From NCBI GenBank assembly GCA_003558145.1, contig PWMP01000149.1, forward strand, positions 1 to 8,067: a stretch of DNA of 8,067 nucleotides, given 5' to 3'. This DNA comes from Elusimicrobiota bacterium (GTDB lineage: Bacteria > CG03 > SLGR01 > PWQF01). Position 1 is the first letter of the stretch, and each line of letters starts with the position of its first letter. Below the pieces are notes generated by a model, which saw nothing but the letters and a program-made list of their open reading frames with translations, had not been told where the DNA came from and made no database searches. Positions 5,913-8,067 of this stretch are shown here, piece after piece. The translations under genes and the position numbers were made by a program.

Positions 5913-6907
5913 TGATTTACGCTTTTCTTTTACTTCTTGTCTTTTTCTCGGGATTTTTCTCTTCCATTGAAACTGCCCTTTACGCTATGGGAGAAGCGCG
6001 GATAAGAGAATGGTCACTTGAAAAAATGAAAGTGCTCAAATATTGGATATCAGAGCCTGCAGGCGTGGTAACGGGAATTCTTGTAGGAAACAATATGATA
6101 AATATTGCGTTTTCCGCAATATTTACAGTTATCATTGCCGGTTTTGTAACCGCCCGCAATCTGCCTCCGACATGGACCGAGGTACTATCAATAGCAGGCT
6201 CTTCCGTCATAATCCTGACTTTTGCGGAAATAATGCCGAAAACATTTGCCAATACATATCCCGAAAAAATAATAAAAGCCTATTACAGGCCTTTCATAAA
6301 GTTTTATCTTGTAATAAGGACAGCTTCCGAAATTCTTAATAAAATTTCTTTTGCTTTTGTCGGCAGTCTTAAATCCAGGAAAGAAAAAATTATATCAAGA
6401 AAAGAACTGCATATGGAGATTAAGGACGCGGGAAAGGAAGGGCTGCTGGAAAAAGACTTTTCCAAAATGCTGGCAGGAGTCATAGTCCTCTCGCATAAAA
6501 AAGTAAAAGAAGTCATGACGCCAGCCAATGAAATAACAGCCGTAGACCTCAGGCGGCCTTACTCCCAGATAATGGATATTCTAACAAAAAGCAAATATTC
6601 AAGAACTCCCGCTTACTACGGAAAGCTGGATAACCTTAAGGGCTTTATATACATAAAAGATGTTATCGGAGAACTTAACAGAAAAGGAAAGATTGATTTT
6701 AAAAAAATTATGCGCAGTCCCCGTATCACCAGACAGAATAAGAGCTGCCGCCGTCTTTTTCAGCAGCTCCGAAAAGAAAGAGTGCACGGCTGCATAGTAA
6801 AAAACAAGAACCGTGTAGTCGGAATAGTGACCATAGAAGACCTTATTGAAGAAGTTGTAGGCGAAATATATGATGAGTACGACAACGATGCTGCCAATAA
6901 TAGTTAA
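5912..6907 (+). CDS. CNNM (DUF21) + CBS-pair membrane protein lacking the CorC_HlyC domain
   Basis: A 331-residue member of the CNNM/CorB-CorC family of membrane proteins linked to Mg2+ (and Co2+) export or homeostasis. The CNNM transmembrane domain (about 1-150) has the signatures SGFFSSIETAL (13-23), VGNNMINIAFS (58-68) and FAEIMPK (104-110). A CBS pair follows (about 195-320) with MTPANEI, SRTPAYYGKLDNLKGFIYIKD-type wording (230-250, family-typical) and VVGIVTIEDLIEEVVGEIYDEY near the end. The protein stops about ten residues after the CBS pair, so the usual C-terminal CorC_HlyC domain is missing. The ATG at 5912 lies in TAATG with the preceding stop and gives a family-like N-terminus. An upstream in-frame ATG at 5843 would add 23 atypical residues and is less likely. 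The gene ends inside the next, related gene. Direction and ion specificity are inferred from the family. Confidence 0.9.
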   Translation: MIYAFLLLLVFFSGFFSSIETALYAMGEARIREWSLEKMKVLKYWISEPAGVVTGILVGNNMINIAFSAIFTVIIAGFVTARNLPPTWTEVLSIAGSSVIILTFAEIMPKTFANTYPEKIIKAYYRPFIKFYLVIRTASEILNKISFAFVGSLKSRKEKIISRKELHMEIKDAGKEGLLEKDFSKMLAGVIVLSHKKVKEVMTPANEITAVDLRRPYSQIMDILTKSKYSRTPAYYGKLDNLKGFIYIKDVIGELNRKGKIDFKKIMRSPRITRQNKSCRRLFQQLRKERVHGCIVKNKNRVVGIVTIEDLIEEVVGEIYDEYDNDAANNS

Positions 6908-8067
6908 ACTTCTCATCCTTATATTTCTTCTGGCTTTTACCGTTTTTTTTGTGGCGGCGGAAACTTCTCTTACTTATCTCAGAAAATCTCAGATAAAACG
7001 CCTGATCAAAGAAAAAGGCGTTGTTAAACTTAACGCATGGCTTGAAAATCCAAACCGGCTTCTTACTACTACTCTTGCCGGAACCGCTATGAGTGTTATA
7101 GGCGTTTCTGTTATGGGTACGTCCATAGCGCTTGATATAAGCAGGATTTTTGAAATATCGCCCGTCCTTACCACATCAGCAAGCACACTGATACTTCTTA
7201 TAATAGTCCTTGTTTTTTCGGAAATAGTTCCGAAAGCCTACGCAAGAAGAAACGCCCGCAGGGTTTCCGCCAGGATTATCGGCCCTTTAAGAATTGTTGA
7301 TTTTATCCTGACGCCGCTGATAAATATTTTTCTGTTTTTATCGGATATAGCAATTAAGGCGTTTCCCTCAAAAGAAATGAAAAAACATTCTCTTTTTGCC
7401 CGGGAAGAATTAAAAGGGCTTATTGAAGTAGGCAGTAGAGAGGGAGTCCTTGCCGGAAGCGAAAAAAGAATGCTTACAAGAATAATAGAGTTTTCGGGTA
7501 CAGTTGTCCGTGAAATAATGGTTCCGCGCGTCGCTGCAAAAATACTTGATATGAAACTCGGCAAAAAAGAACTTATAGAAAGAGCAATTGAAACCGGACA
7601 CTCGCGTCTGCCGGTTTACAGTGAAATTCCCGATAAGATTATAGGGGTTCTTTATATAAAAGACCTGATGGAGTATCTTACTGAAGGGAAAGAATTCAAA
7701 ATAGAAGAAATTTTAAGAAAACCGTATTTTGTTCCCGAAACCAAACTTGCCGCCGGGCTTTTGAAAGAATTTAAAACAGGCCGTGAGCATATGGCGATAG
7801 TTGTTGACGAATACGGCGCTGTAGCAGGTATAATCACGATAGAAGACATAGTTGAAGAAATAACAGGTGAAATTTACGACGAATACGATAAGAGCAGGGC
7901 TACAATAAGCAAAACCGCAAGAAAAACGTGGGAAATAAACGCTATAGAGGACCTGGACAACATAAACGATAAGTTACACCTTAAACTGCCCGAAGATACC
8001 TACGACTCCCTTGCAGGGCTTATTGTCGGCGAACTGGGCCGTGTTCCGTCTCCCGGGGATACCCTTC
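6888..8067 (+). CDS. Second CNNM (DUF21) + CBS + CorC_HlyC protein, cut by the right edge
   Basis: The frame starts at ATG 6888 and stays open to the window end (393 residues visible). Order: CNNM transmembrane domain (about 1-190) with FVAAETSL (21-28) and FSEIVPK (110-116); CBS pair (about 205-330) with HSRLPVY (238-244), GVLYIKDL (253-260), VDEYGAVAGIITIEDIVEE (306-324) and GEIYDEYD; then the beginning of a CorC_HlyC domain (WEINAIEDLDNIN from residue 348, SLAGLIVGELGRVPSPGD), probably short of a few tens of residues. The usual GNN...N stretch of the first membrane domain is GTAMSVIGVS (65-74) here, lacking both Asn. The CBS region is closer to textbook CorC than that of the preceding gene. 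The 20-base overlap with the first CNNM gene suggests coupled production, possibly of a heteromeric transporter. Ion specificity is not readable from sequence. Confidence 0.92.
   Translation, partial: MLPIIVKLLILIFLLAFTVFFVAAETSLTYLRKSQIKRLIKEKGVVKLNAWLENPNRLLTTTLAGTAMSVIGVSVMGTSIALDISRIFEISPVLTTSASTLILLIIVLVFSEIVPKAYARRNARRVSARIIGPLRIVDFILTPLINIFLFLSDIAIKAFPSKEMKKHSLFAREELKGLIEVGSREGVLAGSEKRMLTRIIEFSGTVVREIMVPRVAAKILDMKLGKKELIERAIETGHSRLPVYSEIPDKIIGVLYIKDLMEYLTEGKEFKIEEILRKPYFVPETKLAAGLLKEFKTGREHMAIVVDEYGAVAGIITIEDIVEEITGEIYDEYDKSRATISKTARKTWEINAIEDLDNINDKLHLKLPEDTYDSLAGLIVGELGRVPSPGDTL

Overview
This window is a compact stretch of housekeeping genes, all on the + strand, from a Gram-negative-type bacterium. 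The lipobox protein with a LysM-like domain suggests an outer membrane or periplasm. The DNA is moderately AT-rich, with frequent ATA (Ile) and AGG (Arg) codons and almost no recognisable Shine-Dalgarno sequences. The gene order and divergent proteins would fit a poorly sampled phylum such as Elusimicrobiota or Omnitrophota. That is an impression, not a demonstrated assignment. I see no mobile element, CRISPR array, RNA gene or phage gene.

Layout. Positions 1-1651 hold most of aspS (aspartyl-tRNA synthetase), missing about 43 N-terminal residues beyond the left edge. Overlapping its stop codon is a near-consensus sigma70-type promoter (1641-1669). It should start transcription only a few bases before the ATG of a 230-residue LysM-like lipoprotein (1679-2371), whose middle consists of two copies of one 71-residue unit. 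A 72-base AT-rich gap follows. Then comes a chain of six genes, each overlapping the next: phoH (2444-3340), a short PgpH/YqfF-type membrane HD phosphohydrolase (3303-4736), ybeY (4729-5181), a diacylglycerol/undecaprenol kinase-PAP2 phosphatase fusion (5178-5912), and two CNNM/CBS proteins (5912-6907 and 6888 to the right edge).

How the genes fit together. The order phoH - HD membrane phosphodiesterase - ybeY - dgkA resembles the Firmicutes arrangement, while phoH - ybeY - corC resembles the proteobacterial one; this window carries both. The likely shared themes are RNA/ribosome maturation (PhoH, YbeY), cyclic-dinucleotide turnover (HD protein), lipid-carrier or phospholipid phosphate recycling (kinase-phosphatase fusion) and divalent-cation homeostasis (CNNM pair). 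The overlaps (38, 8, 4, 1 and 20 bases) suggest one transcript with translational coupling.

I do not see a wholly new system. The points worth a second look are variations on known parts: a possibly leaderless lipoprotein mRNA, an 11-codon mini-ORF overlapping the TTG start of phoH, a PgpH homologue without its ectodomain, a YbeY with two signature residues replaced, a kinase-PAP2 fusion whose two active sites may face the same side of the membrane, and a complementary, asymmetric CNNM pair.
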